Shown here: piece by piece, positions 44,001-53,342 of the stretch | Position numbering within the stretch: the first letter of the stretch is position 1 | Layout: every line of letters starts with the position of its first letter | Assembly: GCA_016220095.1 (NCBI GenBank) | Contig: JACRIJ010000082.1 | Coordinates: 19,666-83,665 of the forward strand | Direction of reading: 5' to 3' | DNA length: 64,000 bases | From: Planctomycetota bacterium | Lineage (GTDB): Bacteria > Planctomycetota > MHYJ01 > JACQXL01 > JACRIJ01 | The notes under the pieces: generated by a model | The model's database searches: none | Told to the model about the DNA's origin: nothing | The model's input: the letters and a program-made list of their open reading frames with translations, nothing else | Translations under genes and position numbers: made by a program

Positions 44001-46006
44001 TATTCCTTTCGGACACGCTGGGAACCATCAGCCCGCCCTCATACGAATACAACCCGAGCGGCGCAAACGACCTTGCGGACTCCAACGACATACCGCTTTT
44101 CAAACTCAGTTCCACTTCGCAGGGCGGCGGCGGAGGCGGCGGAAATGAAGGAGGGGGAAACACAATTGACGAAACAGCCATTCCGGGCGCGAACGCCGGC
44201 AGTGATATCGACTCAGACCCCGCATTCATAACACTTGACGGCTCGGAAAGCCTGAACTCCGATGGAAATAAAAACGGATTAACGTTCTTCTGGGAACAGC
44301 AATCAGGCCCGGACGCCGTCACTTTGCAAAACGCCGATACGGTATCTCCGTCTTTTGCGGCAAAAAAATCCGGCACCTATACGTTCAAACTGACCGTAAC
44401 GGACACGGACGCGTCTGATACGGATACGATGAACGTAACAATAAACAACATAGCCCCCATGGCAAACGCAGGCAAAAACATAATCGTAACCGGCGGCGAC
44501 CCCGTACTGCTGAACGGAAGCGCTTATGACCTTAATGAAGACACGCTGACGTATTCCTGGACTGCAATTTCAATCGTAAAAATGCAGAACATAAACACGC
44601 TGTCTCCCACGGTGAAAACAAAATACCTCAACGGCATTTACGAAATAACAGTTGTTGCAAACGACGGCCTTCTTGATTCGGAACCGTCAACCATGACGCT
44701 CGTAGTGCTCAAGCCTGACAACAACGTACCCAATGCGGATGCGGGTCTTGACGTTACAGTGCAGACAGGCTACATCGTAACGCTGGACGGCACCGCAAGC
44801 ACTGACGACGGCGCGATTGAAACATATAGCTGGTCGCAGACAGGCGGACCGGAAACCGTAACGCTTTCGGATTCCGCTTCATCGCAACCTGAATTTATTC
44901 CGGCCGCGCCCGGCGTTTATGAATTCCAACTTACGGTTTCAGACAGCACCGGCATTACAAGTTTCGCCGATGCCGTCCTTGTAACTGTGAATTCCGAAAC
45001 CGATATCCTGCCGCAGGCAATAGCCACAGCCAACCCGCAGAATACCACAGTCGGCACGCTGGTAACACTGAGCGCCGCCGGCAGTTATGACGTGAACAAC
45101 GACGCCTTGACATATCTATGGGAACAGACTTCCGGACCGCAGGCGGTCATATCCAGCACAACTTCGCAGATTGTGACATTTACGCCTATTCAGGAAGGCA
45201 CATATACGTTTGAAATGAGCGCCAATGACGGCACTGCGTACGGAATGCCGTACGAGGTCAGCGTTTACGTGGAGCCTGAGGGCGTGACGGAATTCCCATC
45301 GGCTATAGCGCGCATTAAACCCTCTTCCGACCCTGACAACGACACCAAAATCAACGTTGCGCAAAACCCGAATATAGTCCTTGACGGCTCCCAGAGCACG
45401 GGGCTTTCCATCTCATACTTCTGGGAACAAATATCCGGACCTACGGTAGAATTATTCCTGACCACAAATCCCGAATGCAATTTCAATGCCACAGTGCCCA
45501 GGATGTATAAATTCCGCCTGACCGTAACCGATGCCGGCGGAGTAGAAGCCCGCGCTGAAGTAACCGTAGCCGTGGAAAATTACGACGCCACGGCCAATCC
45601 TTCAGGCAATGCCATGCCTGTATCCAACGCAGGCCCGTTCGCATTCGCCAAGATAACGGAAACAGTACGCCTGTACGGCGCAAACAGCTATGACTCCGCG
45701 GAAGACGCAGACGAAGTAACAAATGACACCAACGGATTGGAATTCTTCTGGCAACAGACGGAAGGCCCGCTGATAACGCTGTCAGACCCTTATTCGCCGA
45801 ATCCGACATTCGTCCCCATAATGCAGGGAACTTATAAATTCATATTGTACGTTAACGACGGCATAAGCTGGAGCCTGCCGGACGAAGTAACATGCTTCAT
45901 AACGACAGTAAGCACCCTTCCGCCGCCTGAAAAACCGCCGGAAGAAGAAACTGAAAAAACCGGTTCCGTAGGGAACGGATGCTTCATTAAACAATTAAAG
46001 GATTAG
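38033..46006 (+). CDS. Giant secreted LamG/propeller/PKD protein (2657 aa)
   Basis: A signal peptide (1-24, ending FLFA) leads into LamG-type concanavalin folds at about 70-265, 310-545, 925-1140 and 1185-1540; the fourth is interrupted by a beta-rich insert. At about 600-890, five repeats of the pattern KPDxTYRxYY...LxYRDTxNT suggest a five-bladed propeller of the GH43-like superfamily. An Fn3-like domain, two Ig-like domains that begin with DTDSN-type calcium-loop motifs, a glycine run near 2031-2043 and about six PKD/REJ-like domains follow. The C-terminus is GNGCFIKQLKD. It is probably an exported adhesin or polysaccharide-binding protein. It starts within the nucleotidyltransferase stop (ATGA) and is a paralogue of the next gene. 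Confidence 0.85.
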   Translation: MKNSFGRLLLPAALAVMITPFLFADTIVDDTQTEFAPGQLQRITDAGASDSAPQLELSYHSLPIDNATLGMWRMDEASGNAIDGASFGNNGTLTGTVTSATGKFGDARQFDGSTGYFQLTDSAIFKPANQVTVEAWVKTTDTYGFIFEKQKTSWVSYALVMGWSTSGKAEFIADTDSDITGHTATSTTSINDGNWHYIAGTYDGATVRVYVDGNLEAETAWAGTLYYDGAVGPRIGFHSEATTYLSGAIDDLRVSGIARTPEEIKSNGQKQPYGVYISSSKDLSADVLALNGIQWSGNGLAAADNETPSNNAGLAGAWNFNETSGVTPTDSSASGIAGVLTGFADTTAQDVVSCSGWTSINRKSGTGSLMFDGTNDYITLGNPAQLQITGELTVEAWIKTQKSDGTVQRILSKWKDDTGNLRAYSLSLNSTTITNNRAVFAFTTDGLNGDTVASKTIILPGRWYHVAATVNSATCTIYVNGVAENSTSGTSAIFDSSANVFIGARPNAVPDNFFMGIMDAVRVYNRAITSSEAAGNSRNGSIQLQTRTSADGTAWEEWRPATPLQQIDGLDSKSEALDELNSSKIHDTLPNDKNLLQPQILVSSTTNNYQYGAPFVIQKPDNTYRLYYAFSNGTYWALYYRDTNNTSLPSSSNIGAENSMGLGTAAADQAFKPFIVRKSDNTYRMYYSKYVTYWQLAYRDTNDTNPPTSPSPGGNLLGEVTLDISTALADQVIGIQIMQKPDSTYRLYYSRFDTSATPNFYKLAYRDTTNTSLPDKTSTNIGAETLMGIGTGPYDEAFYPWIVPKTDGTYRMYYNWRNRQEWGDFLYRDTTNAQLPDNTNMAPTPVNMNMGMNQNDRVHDTFLIQNPDGTYRIYYRIYMQKGTTAFAHLALRDVNTGPKWASISEDTQVKTEGASSLKITTGAVIVDANTAGLWKLEETSSTASADASSYANNGTIYGSPSVTTGRTGNARLFNNSSDYIRIADSASLSPLNAITIEAWIKPSNGTDEPIVSKEGANKLSYTFRISSSKLQVLLDANGTAGWDYTGPITGQTLTVDGSTWYHVAMTWSIADCVVRQYVNGALDGTGYFAGPIYDSTSWLGIGANSETAATFFGGTIDEVRVSNCARTTEEIADAYKSGYAHKAAVTLGSTDLSGSGHLTFDATSDRMGTNAEAFIGESDYSCWIADSNTVALWEFNENSSRTAAVADDFSTDTSALWTTQQITDSVSNGLYSAQITNVADPFFIKDITDFDESNNFLEIRYQNYASGPTSIRLFYSEGTDTPQGTYVETCAQSFTIVPDTQWHMALIEITDEEWLDNDGIIGGLRIDLDGATLTGTFYVDYIQFRNSRDFNVPDSSANGNNAFSASAITRTQGKIGNAIRFNGTSDCITANDNSLLDITSNITVEAWINPATINTSKVILGKRASATSIPYDLMLVNSSVQFYIYDGANNTVAATSSGVIAANKWYHVAGTYDGTAVKVYVNGLEMASTPRTAAIPTNNMPVVIGKRSDTNADYFSGVIDQVRISNTARSAAEIRQACEYELRAHHLTADFVRAPSFASGTAVFMSDTSGINAGDTLILKENSNIEQSVVSSIVADSYVTLATALANAYTSAATVQKWQKEYWDLSGIPAADRDAIVKFGIRFYDASQSYSIWLDNLQSEGPYLTDSTGSTITSTIQQYFQYRAIATTTDTGASSAQLKSVTLDYIVSYAPNQPVNSTPANIAVLTATTVSFSSTALVSNNPLATHASSQWQIRDTAANYAASSYDSGEDAVNLTSLSIPSGTLNDDGTIYYWHVRYRDNYGKWSNYSTETYFSLAPPYILYARTLDTDSNSQIDRLIVDASEDIDGTSQSALTGLGFSLTGYTILSGAETTAGRIEFTLAESGTADIDSTPDFSYSSSTGDLTDMDGLPSAVQSYASAPVATSTYVSTFQYLDTNSNYHIDTLIFTFSKNLTGVAEISDWTVIDADNTTNLLAGLTDAAISYNQNQVYIFLSDTLGTISPPSYEYNPSGANDLADSNDIPLFKLSSTSQGGGGGGGNEGGGNTIDETAIPGANAGSDIDSDPAFITLDGSESLNSDGNKNGLTFFWEQQSGPDAVTLQNADTVSPSFAAKKSGTYTFKLTVTDTDASDTDTMNVTINNIAPMANAGKNIIVTGGDPVLLNGSAYDLNEDTLTYSWTAISIVKMQNINTLSPTVKTKYLNGIYEITVVANDGLLDSEPSTMTLVVLKPDNNVPNADAGLDVTVQTGYIVTLDGTASTDDGAIETYSWSQTGGPETVTLSDSASSQPEFIPAAPGVYEFQLTVSDSTGITSFADAVLVTVNSETDILPQAIATANPQNTTVGTLVTLSAAGSYDVNNDALTYLWEQTSGPQAVISSTTSQIVTFTPIQEGTYTFEMSANDGTAYGMPYEVSVYVEPEGVTEFPSAIARIKPSSDPDNDTKINVAQNPNIVLDGSQSTGLSISYFWEQISGPTVELFLTTNPECNFNATVPRMYKFRLTVTDAGGVEARAEVTVAVENYDATANPSGNAMPVSNAGPFAFAKITETVRLYGANSYDSAEDADEVTNDTNGLEFFWQQTEGPLITLSDPYSPNPTFVPIMQGTYKFILYVNDGISWSLPDEVTCFITTVSTLPPPEKPPEEETEKTGSVGNGCFIKQLKD

Positions 46007-46121
46007 AAGATTCAAAGATTTTAAGATTACAAGATTACGAGACGATGACGATTTAATCTTCCAATCTTTAAATCTTCTACTCCCGTAATCTTAGAATCTT
46101 TAAATCTTAGAATCTGTAATC
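45986..46121. repeat. 8-bp word palindrome between the giant genes
   Basis: Left arm in 8-bp register from inside the coding region: ATTAAACA, ATTAAAGG, ATTAGAAG, ATTCAAAG, ATTTTAAG, ATTACAAG, ATTACGAG. Centre ACGATGACGATTT. Right arm: AATCTTCC, AATCTTTA, AATCTTCT, ACTCCCGT, AATCTTAG, AATCTTTA, AATCTTAG, AATCTGTA. The right part (46047-46121) is identical over 75 bp to 53260-53334. Confidence 0.9.
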
Positions 46122-46132
46122 AGGAAATATTT

Positions 46133-49100
46133 ATGACTAATTCTTTTAAAAAAGCAAACGCATTCCTGCTGGCGCTCTGCTGTATTGCCGCACTGTCAAC
46201 GCTTATTTTTGCGGACAGCCGACTCATAACAAGCAGTGCCGATTTCACCGGCGGTACGTTCAGCAACACGGAAATATCAGGCAATTCCGTCCAGATGATT
46301 GTGCCGGCTGACACATGGTGGAACTCCTCCTATGCCTACAGAAAGGCCATTACAATAGACAATCAGAACGGCACCTCATTGTCGGATTACCAGGTAAAGG
46401 TCATAAACCCGGTATACGACGAAACCGGCCTCGTTGGAAGCTGGAATTTTGATGAAGGTTTGGGCACTGCAGTTGCTGATACGTCAGGAAATTCCAATAA
46501 CGGAACTCTTTCCGGAACCCCGACGTGGAGTGCCGGAAAGTTTGGCAATGGCATTTCCTTCAACGGCAATTCGGATGTCATGGCTATAACGTCGATTTCG
46601 TGCGGCAGTGCATACACTATTGAAACGTGGTTTTCATATCCTCAGCCTGCAGCAACTGGCGGCAATACATTGACGAGAGGGGTAACTTTTGACCATCAGG
46701 TTTACGTAGAACCTTCCGCTAAACAGTTGGGTGTTTATGACAATCAAAGCGGAACGAATTTCAGGGGCTCCGGGTTTTACATGACATCGTTGACAAACGG
46801 ATGGCATCATCTCGTCGCATCTGCTTCCGGAAGTTCCACCGTATTTTACATAGACGGATCAGTTGTGGGAACTTCACCTTTTAAGTCCTCCGCACAAATA
46901 TCATACATAGGAAATTATCAAGGCGGTAGCCAGCAATTCGGCACTATAGATGAAGTTCGCATTTACAATCGTACTCTTCTTATTGCCGAAATCAAGGCGC
47001 ATTACAATGCGAAAGCAAAACTCAATTACGGCGACAGCAGATTTACCAACGCATCCGGAACGGAACTGCCTTACTGGCTGGAAAAAGACGGGACATTCTG
47101 GGTGAAAATATCGGGCATTAACAGCTTACCGCTGAATTCCCTGAGCACAATATACATGTACTACGGAAACCCGTCGGCATCTTTCGGAGGTAGTTACGCG
47201 AATAACGGAACAAATACGTTTGATTTCTTTGACGATTTTACCGGATCATCAATAGATGTAACAAAATGGCAAACAACCGGCACACCGGCAATAACCATAT
47301 CAAATTCCAACCTGAATCTTCAAACTGACGGAAGCAGTGGAATGGAATATATAAGTTCGCTGAGTTTTACAACCAGCCCCGGTGTTGCCATAAGAACAAA
47401 ACAAAAAGACTCAACAGCTTCAACTTACCCAGGTGAATTCGGATTCGGCGTGCGAAATAACGACACGACTGCCAATTTCGCAGCTAAAATTGCATACTCC
47501 GCGGATCAATATTGCATGCTTCTGAATGATGGTTCAGCCCCGGTAAACGGCGCCGCCGCCGGCAACACCGATGACAATAACTGGCATATATGGGATATCT
47601 TCTGGAGGACAACAGAAGCAAAACTGGTTCAAGATAATATTACCAAGGAAACCGTAACAACAGGGATACCTTCAATTGCACTTGGCGTAGCCATCGGCGC
47701 GCCGGACTATGGCGGTCCGGGCACAGGCTCGAATACCACTTATACCGATATGGACTGGTTTCTCGTACGCAAATACTCCGTGTCCGAACCATCAACCATT
47801 GTTTATGCCGAACAGGAAAATATAGTATACGGATATACAAAATCCATCACGCTTAATAATACGACCGGTTCAATCCTCACAAACTTTCAGGTAAAAATAA
47901 CCGCAAATTACAGCGCCACTGTCGCGGGCGAAATAAATCTGCAGTCGCGCTCCAAATCGGATTTCAGCGACGTCAGGTTCGGCGACAGCACTGGCAAGAT
48001 GTATCCGTACTGGCGTGAATCATGGACTTATCAGAATAAGGCCGTATTCTGGGTAAAATTGCCTTCCATCTCCACAGGTGGCATTACGATATACGCGTAC
48101 TACGGAAATTCCTCCGCAACAGACACCGGCAGTGGCGCCGCGGTATTTGATTTCTTTGAAGGCTTTGACGGATACGCCCTGGATACGGCCAAATGGACGT
48201 CTTCGGGAACTATTACAGCCAACCCCGGATTCGTTACGATTTCAAGCGGCGGTTATATCCGCTCCAATGCCACCGCCAACAGCCTGCTCTACAATTCCGC
48301 ACTGGTGCTTGAAGGCTCTCTCCGCCATAATTCCACCACGAACTCCAACATGTTCGGCATGGTAACTTCCAATTATTTCGGCGCTAACGAAATGTCCGCC
48401 ACAGCGGCCGGAATGGATATTCTAAGATGGACAACCAATAACTGTTTTTTTGAAAGAGCCAATGATTCAAACAGCGGCACGGAGACACTCCAGGGAGCGA
48501 CCGCTTCAGGCGCCTTCAACAGGCTGAAAATCAAATGGGTGCAGGGCTCATCCATATCATACGAAGCCCCTAATAATTCCGGAGGCATTTATGCATTAAG
48601 CGTGAGCGATTATGTACCAAGCGCCTCAACGCTGTATATGCATATTGATACCATGAATGCATCCACTCCTGCAGACCTGGATTTTATTTTCGTACGCAAA
48701 TACGCCCTCGCTGACCCGGCCATAACCGCGACCGGCACTGAATCCCCCTGGAACGCCACAGCCAACGCCTGGCAACAGGGTTCAACCTACAGGATAACAA
48801 ATGCAAACGCCACCATACTGAGAAACCATCAGATATCCTTGACAATTGATACGGCAACGCTCATTTCACAGGGATTTATGAATATAGACTGTTCGGATAT
48901 AAGGTTCGCGTCCACCGCAGACTTCAGGGAACAGATGTGGGGCAACAGCTATCCGTACTGGATAGAATCCGGAATCAATACCTCAACGACAAAAATTTGG
49001 GTAAGAGTGGACACTATCCCGGCGAGCTCCACGAAGGACATCTACATGTTCTACCAGAATCCGGCCGCGCCGAGCAGACGCAGTGGCGCCGAGACCTTTG

Positions 49101-52100
49101 AATTTTTTGACGACTTTGAAAACTATGTAAACACCCAGAATCTCAGCGGCACCAACAGGTGGTCGGCTACTGCCGGAACCTTCACCGCTTCAAATACCTA
49201 CACTGTCAACGGAGCCCTGTCCGGCAAATGGTATTTCAGCGGAAGCTCGTCTGCTAACGGCACATTCTGGGATTTTAATGAAAGAACTTCGGATTTTGTC
49301 CTTGAATACAATTACAGGCGACAGACAAGAGGCTCCGTACTCGGAACGGTTTATGATACCACGCCTAACTGGGGTTCATCCATGCTTTACGATTCCACAT
49401 CCATATTATATTACAGAAATTCAGGGGGCGGCGATACGGCAATAGTCAATCCCTTTAACGCGGCATGGTACAGAATCAAGGAGAGCCATCATCCCGCCTC
49501 CAAAACCTATGACCTGCAGATAAATAACGGAACCACTTATGCCGGAACAGCCCTGACTTATCACCAGCAGGAGAATCCGAGATATTTCAAGATGGTTACC
49601 GACACTGGATCAGCTCTTACATGGGAAACTTACGTAGATGACATTTTTGTACGCAAATACGCGGCAATCGAACCTTCAACCGCGTATCAAAGCGCACTGC
49701 AAGTTACAAATTCAGGCACTTATGTGTCGCCGCGTTATGAAATAACCGAAAACCCGGCATCACTGGTGCTGGACTCCGTATCTTATACGGCAACGGGCAC
49801 GGGGTCATTGACAGTTTACTTCCGCGCAAGCGATACTGATACCGATTTTACGAGCTTTACGGATGATGCCGGCTGGGAAACCCTTGACTCTTCGCCGGAC
49901 TCTTCAATAGCTTCGCAGGGCAAATATTTCCAGTTCAAGACTTCACATTACAATCCCGGCTTATCTACCGAACCGAAACTTGACGACTTCACCCTTGACT
50001 ATTCGCCCAACCCAACCGCAATCTCCGCGACCGTTGACGATATTGACATTGACAATTCCATTGATACCGTAACAGTTACTTTTTCGGAACCAATAACAGG
50101 AACAACAAGCGTAACTAACGGAACGGGATTTTCAATTTCCGGCTACAGCATTGCGTCAGGCGCGCTGACTTCCGCGGACACAATCACGTTTACCCTTGCC
50201 GAATCCGGCGCAAACGACGCCGAATCGCCGCCGTTGACAATCTCATACGACCCTTCAACAGGAAATATCGTTGATACCGACGGCACTCCTAATCCGGTGC
50301 TCACAACACAGAATGTTGCAATGGCGAATATTGCCGTAACCAACCCGATAGCCCTTTCCGCAACTTTTAATGACATTGACAATGACAGTTCCCTTGATAC
50401 CGTAACCGTAACATTTACCGAGCCTGTAACAGGCACTACGAGCGTAACAAACGGAACCGGTTTTTCCGTCTCCGGCTACGTTATAGTATCAGGAACCCTG
50501 TCGTCAGCGGATACCGTCACTTTCACCGTAGGCGAATCCGGCACAAACGACGTGGAATCCGCGCCGGCAATAATTTCATACAATCCCTCAACCGGCAATA
50601 TCGTTGATACGGACGGCGCCGCACAGCCTTTATTAACCTCGCAGGATATCTCCATAACCAACCTCTCCGCGCCTTACCCGAGAATCCTGTCCACTGTGGT
50701 CTCAGATACGAATTCCAACGGACAGATAGACCTCTTGAGAATCAATTTCTCCGAACCCGTTACAGGCGCGAACAGCGTTGCCTCCGGCGCCGGATTCACC
50801 CTCATGGGATACGCCATAGCGTCAGGCATTGCCGGCAGTGACGGCAAATCAGTATTCTTCACGCTCACGGAATCCGGAACTGCCGACTACGAAATCACGC
50901 CGGATTTATCATACGCCCTCGCGCAAGGCGATATCGTTGATACCGACGGCAGTACCGCGGATGCCCTGCAGGATTATATTGCCGCGCCTGTCAGCGCCGC
51001 GCCCGTAGTAACGTCTTTCTCCTACCTTGATACGGATAACAACGGTTTTCTTGACCTGCTGATATTTACTTTCTCAAAAAACCTCTCCAGCGCCGGAAGC
51101 ATATCCGACTGGCTGATAGAAGATTCCGACGGAACGGTGCTGTCGCAGGGATTGACAACGGGAAACATGAATTTTGTGGACAATAAAATATTCATGACCC
51201 TGGCCAACAACGCGGGCACAAAAAGCAAGCCCGGCTATACTTATATCTCCAGCGGAACCAACAACATGGCGGATTCTTCCGGAATTGCCGTCTATGCAAT
51301 CACAAGCCCCGCGGAATTTATCCCGCCTGAAGAACCTGTAGAAAACATGCCCATAGCCAATGCGGGCCCGGACCAGGCATCCCTGCCCGCCATCATAACG
51401 CTTGACGGCACGGCAAGTTCAACGCCCATAGCGGCAGTGCTGTCATACGCCTGGACGCAGGAATCAGGGCCCATTGAAATCACATTGCAGAACGCGAACA
51501 CCTCCGCGCCGTATTTCGTAGGCAAAACATCCGGGTCATATATTTTCCGGCTTACGGTAGGAAACGGAATAGGATTTGATTCGGACATGATGAAAGTCAT
51601 CATAAGCAACGTACAGCCGGTCGCCGATGCCGGAACGAATGTTACCGTCATGGCCGGAACGCTTGTAACCCTCAACGGCTCAAATTCCGTGGACCCGAAC
51701 GAGGCGTCATTAACCTATTCATGGTCCCATTCGGAATTATTATTAAATCCGGACACTGCGACTCCGGGCCTTGATACGACACTCCTGAACGGCATGTATG
51801 AATTCACGCTTATTGTAAGCGACGGCGTGTATGAGTCAAACCCGGATACTGTCACGGTAATTGTAAATTCCGAAAGCAACCTTATCCCGTCGGCAAACGC
51901 GGGCCCGGATTTCAGCGTCATTGCCGGCGCCACGGTCACGCTGGATTCCTCGGATTCTGTCGATTCCGACGGGACTATCACTGCTTATTCCTGGACACAG
52001 ATTTCCGGACCGGAAAGCGTAACTCTTACAGACGCGGCAGAACCGCAATTTATCCCAAATACGTCCGGGGTTTATGAATTCCAGCTTATTGTCACCGATG

Positions 52101-53191
52101 ACAAGGGCGTATCCAGCTTCCCCGACACAACCGTTGTTTTCGTCAACAGCACGACCAATAATATACCCACCGCCATAGCCACGGCATCCGATTATAATTT
52201 AATCATCTTTGAATCCGTAACGCTAAGTTCAGCGGACAGCAAGGACGTTGAATCCCAATCCTTATCAGCCCTATGGGAGCAAATCGCCGGGCCGCAGGTT
52301 TTCAACGCGCCTCAAACAACCGCAGACATCACCTTCTCGCCCGTGGAACCCGGAATATATACCTTCCGCCTGACTGTAAATGACGGCCTCGTATCCGGCT
52401 ACCCGGATGAAATTTCAATTAATGCCGCACCCGAAGGGACAACGTCTTTCCCGGCGGCAGTGCCAATAATCAGCAGTTCAGTTGACCCGAACAATGACAA
52501 TAAGATTAACACGAATGAATCACCCGCAGTAACTCTTGACGGCACCGCAAGCACCGGAACCGGTGTCTTGACTTATTCATGGACGCAGATTTCAGGCCCA
52601 ACCGTGCTTTTGAGCCAGGCTGACACTGCAACGCCGGCATTCTCGCCGGTTATAACGGGCGTATATGCCTTCCAATTAACCGTCATTGACGAAAACGGAT
52701 TAGCCGGCACAAGTTCAGTAACGCTCGGAATAGAAACCTATGACGCATTGCTCAATCCGGCCGGTAATCTTCTGCCTTTGGCAAATGCCGGAAATGATTC
52801 AATGGCATTCCTCAATACGGTAGTGTACCTTGACGGCTCGCTGAGCAGTGATTCTTCGTCCGACGCGGACAGCATAACAAACATGAATTCAGGATTGCAA
52901 TACGAATGGGTGCAGACTGCGGGACCGCTTGTCGTATTAAACAATCCCGAAAGCTATCAGCCGAGTTTCTCAGCTTCCAAAACGGGAATTTACACGTTTG
53001 CGCTGTACGTAAAAGACGGATTATCGAAGAGTTTCGTTGACGAAGTTACTGTCACGGTCGTCCCGGGCACTGCCGGCGGCGGCGACGAAAACACAGATAC
53101 CGGCGGCAATAAGGATACAACGGAAAAAACCCAGGAACAAATAGGCTCCGTTGAAGGGCCGGGATGTTTCATTAAACGGCTAAAGGATTAG
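46133..53191 (+). CDS. Giant secreted DUF2341/LamG/PKD protein (2352 aa)
   Basis: A signal peptide (about 1-29, ending IFA) precedes three DUF2341-like modules (starting near 62, 567 and 880) with the WWNSSYAYRKAITI and YPYWIESG motifs; the first is split by an inserted LamG domain (about 100-287). Four Ig-like domains at about 1297-1725 each open with a DIDNDSSLD-like calcium-loop motif; the first two are close tandem copies. About six PKD/REJ-like domains (1740-2315) align along their length with those of the preceding gene. The C-terminus is GPGCFIKRLKD. AGGAAA precedes the ATG. It is probably exported; the role is likely surface binding. The pair arose by duplication followed by exchange of N-terminal modules. 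Confidence 0.85.
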   Translation: MTNSFKKANAFLLALCCIAALSTLIFADSRLITSSADFTGGTFSNTEISGNSVQMIVPADTWWNSSYAYRKAITIDNQNGTSLSDYQVKVINPVYDETGLVGSWNFDEGLGTAVADTSGNSNNGTLSGTPTWSAGKFGNGISFNGNSDVMAITSISCGSAYTIETWFSYPQPAATGGNTLTRGVTFDHQVYVEPSAKQLGVYDNQSGTNFRGSGFYMTSLTNGWHHLVASASGSSTVFYIDGSVVGTSPFKSSAQISYIGNYQGGSQQFGTIDEVRIYNRTLLIAEIKAHYNAKAKLNYGDSRFTNASGTELPYWLEKDGTFWVKISGINSLPLNSLSTIYMYYGNPSASFGGSYANNGTNTFDFFDDFTGSSIDVTKWQTTGTPAITISNSNLNLQTDGSSGMEYISSLSFTTSPGVAIRTKQKDSTASTYPGEFGFGVRNNDTTANFAAKIAYSADQYCMLLNDGSAPVNGAAAGNTDDNNWHIWDIFWRTTEAKLVQDNITKETVTTGIPSIALGVAIGAPDYGGPGTGSNTTYTDMDWFLVRKYSVSEPSTIVYAEQENIVYGYTKSITLNNTTGSILTNFQVKITANYSATVAGEINLQSRSKSDFSDVRFGDSTGKMYPYWRESWTYQNKAVFWVKLPSISTGGITIYAYYGNSSATDTGSGAAVFDFFEGFDGYALDTAKWTSSGTITANPGFVTISSGGYIRSNATANSLLYNSALVLEGSLRHNSTTNSNMFGMVTSNYFGANEMSATAAGMDILRWTTNNCFFERANDSNSGTETLQGATASGAFNRLKIKWVQGSSISYEAPNNSGGIYALSVSDYVPSASTLYMHIDTMNASTPADLDFIFVRKYALADPAITATGTESPWNATANAWQQGSTYRITNANATILRNHQISLTIDTATLISQGFMNIDCSDIRFASTADFREQMWGNSYPYWIESGINTSTTKIWVRVDTIPASSTKDIYMFYQNPAAPSRRSGAETFEFFDDFENYVNTQNLSGTNRWSATAGTFTASNTYTVNGALSGKWYFSGSSSANGTFWDFNERTSDFVLEYNYRRQTRGSVLGTVYDTTPNWGSSMLYDSTSILYYRNSGGGDTAIVNPFNAAWYRIKESHHPASKTYDLQINNGTTYAGTALTYHQQENPRYFKMVTDTGSALTWETYVDDIFVRKYAAIEPSTAYQSALQVTNSGTYVSPRYEITENPASLVLDSVSYTATGTGSLTVYFRASDTDTDFTSFTDDAGWETLDSSPDSSIASQGKYFQFKTSHYNPGLSTEPKLDDFTLDYSPNPTAISATVDDIDIDNSIDTVTVTFSEPITGTTSVTNGTGFSISGYSIASGALTSADTITFTLAESGANDAESPPLTISYDPSTGNIVDTDGTPNPVLTTQNVAMANIAVTNPIALSATFNDIDNDSSLDTVTVTFTEPVTGTTSVTNGTGFSVSGYVIVSGTLSSADTVTFTVGESGTNDVESAPAIISYNPSTGNIVDTDGAAQPLLTSQDISITNLSAPYPRILSTVVSDTNSNGQIDLLRINFSEPVTGANSVASGAGFTLMGYAIASGIAGSDGKSVFFTLTESGTADYEITPDLSYALAQGDIVDTDGSTADALQDYIAAPVSAAPVVTSFSYLDTDNNGFLDLLIFTFSKNLSSAGSISDWLIEDSDGTVLSQGLTTGNMNFVDNKIFMTLANNAGTKSKPGYTYISSGTNNMADSSGIAVYAITSPAEFIPPEEPVENMPIANAGPDQASLPAIITLDGTASSTPIAAVLSYAWTQESGPIEITLQNANTSAPYFVGKTSGSYIFRLTVGNGIGFDSDMMKVIISNVQPVADAGTNVTVMAGTLVTLNGSNSVDPNEASLTYSWSHSELLLNPDTATPGLDTTLLNGMYEFTLIVSDGVYESNPDTVTVIVNSESNLIPSANAGPDFSVIAGATVTLDSSDSVDSDGTITAYSWTQISGPESVTLTDAAEPQFIPNTSGVYEFQLIVTDDKGVSSFPDTTVVFVNSTTNNIPTAIATASDYNLIIFESVTLSSADSKDVESQSLSALWEQIAGPQVFNAPQTTADITFSPVEPGIYTFRLTVNDGLVSGYPDEISINAAPEGTTSFPAAVPIISSSVDPNNDNKINTNESPAVTLDGTASTGTGVLTYSWTQISGPTVLLSQADTATPAFSPVITGVYAFQLTVIDENGLAGTSSVTLGIETYDALLNPAGNLLPLANAGNDSMAFLNTVVYLDGSLSSDSSSDADSITNMNSGLQYEWVQTAGPLVVLNNPESYQPSFSASKTGIYTFALYVKDGLSKSFVDEVTVTVVPGTAGGGDENTDTGGNKDTTEKTQEQIGSVEGPGCFIKRLKD

Positions 53192-53334
53192 AAGATTACA
53201 AAATTCTAAGATTCAAAGATTACGGATTCTAAGATTCGAAGATTACAAGATTAATAGACGACGATTTAATCTTCCAATCTTTAAATCTTCTACTCCCGTA
53301 ATCTTAGAATCTTTAAATCTTAGAATCTGTAATC
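53171..53334. repeat. 8-bp word palindrome after the second giant gene
   Basis: The left arm begins in the coding region (ATTAAACG, GCTAAAGG, ATTAGAAG, ATTACAAA, ATTCTAAG, ATTCAAAG), then a GACGACGA centre near 53257-53264 and the right arm of AATCTT-type words up to the kinase start. The last 75 bp equal 46047-46121. Confidence 0.9.
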
Positions 53335-53342
53335 GAAAACCC

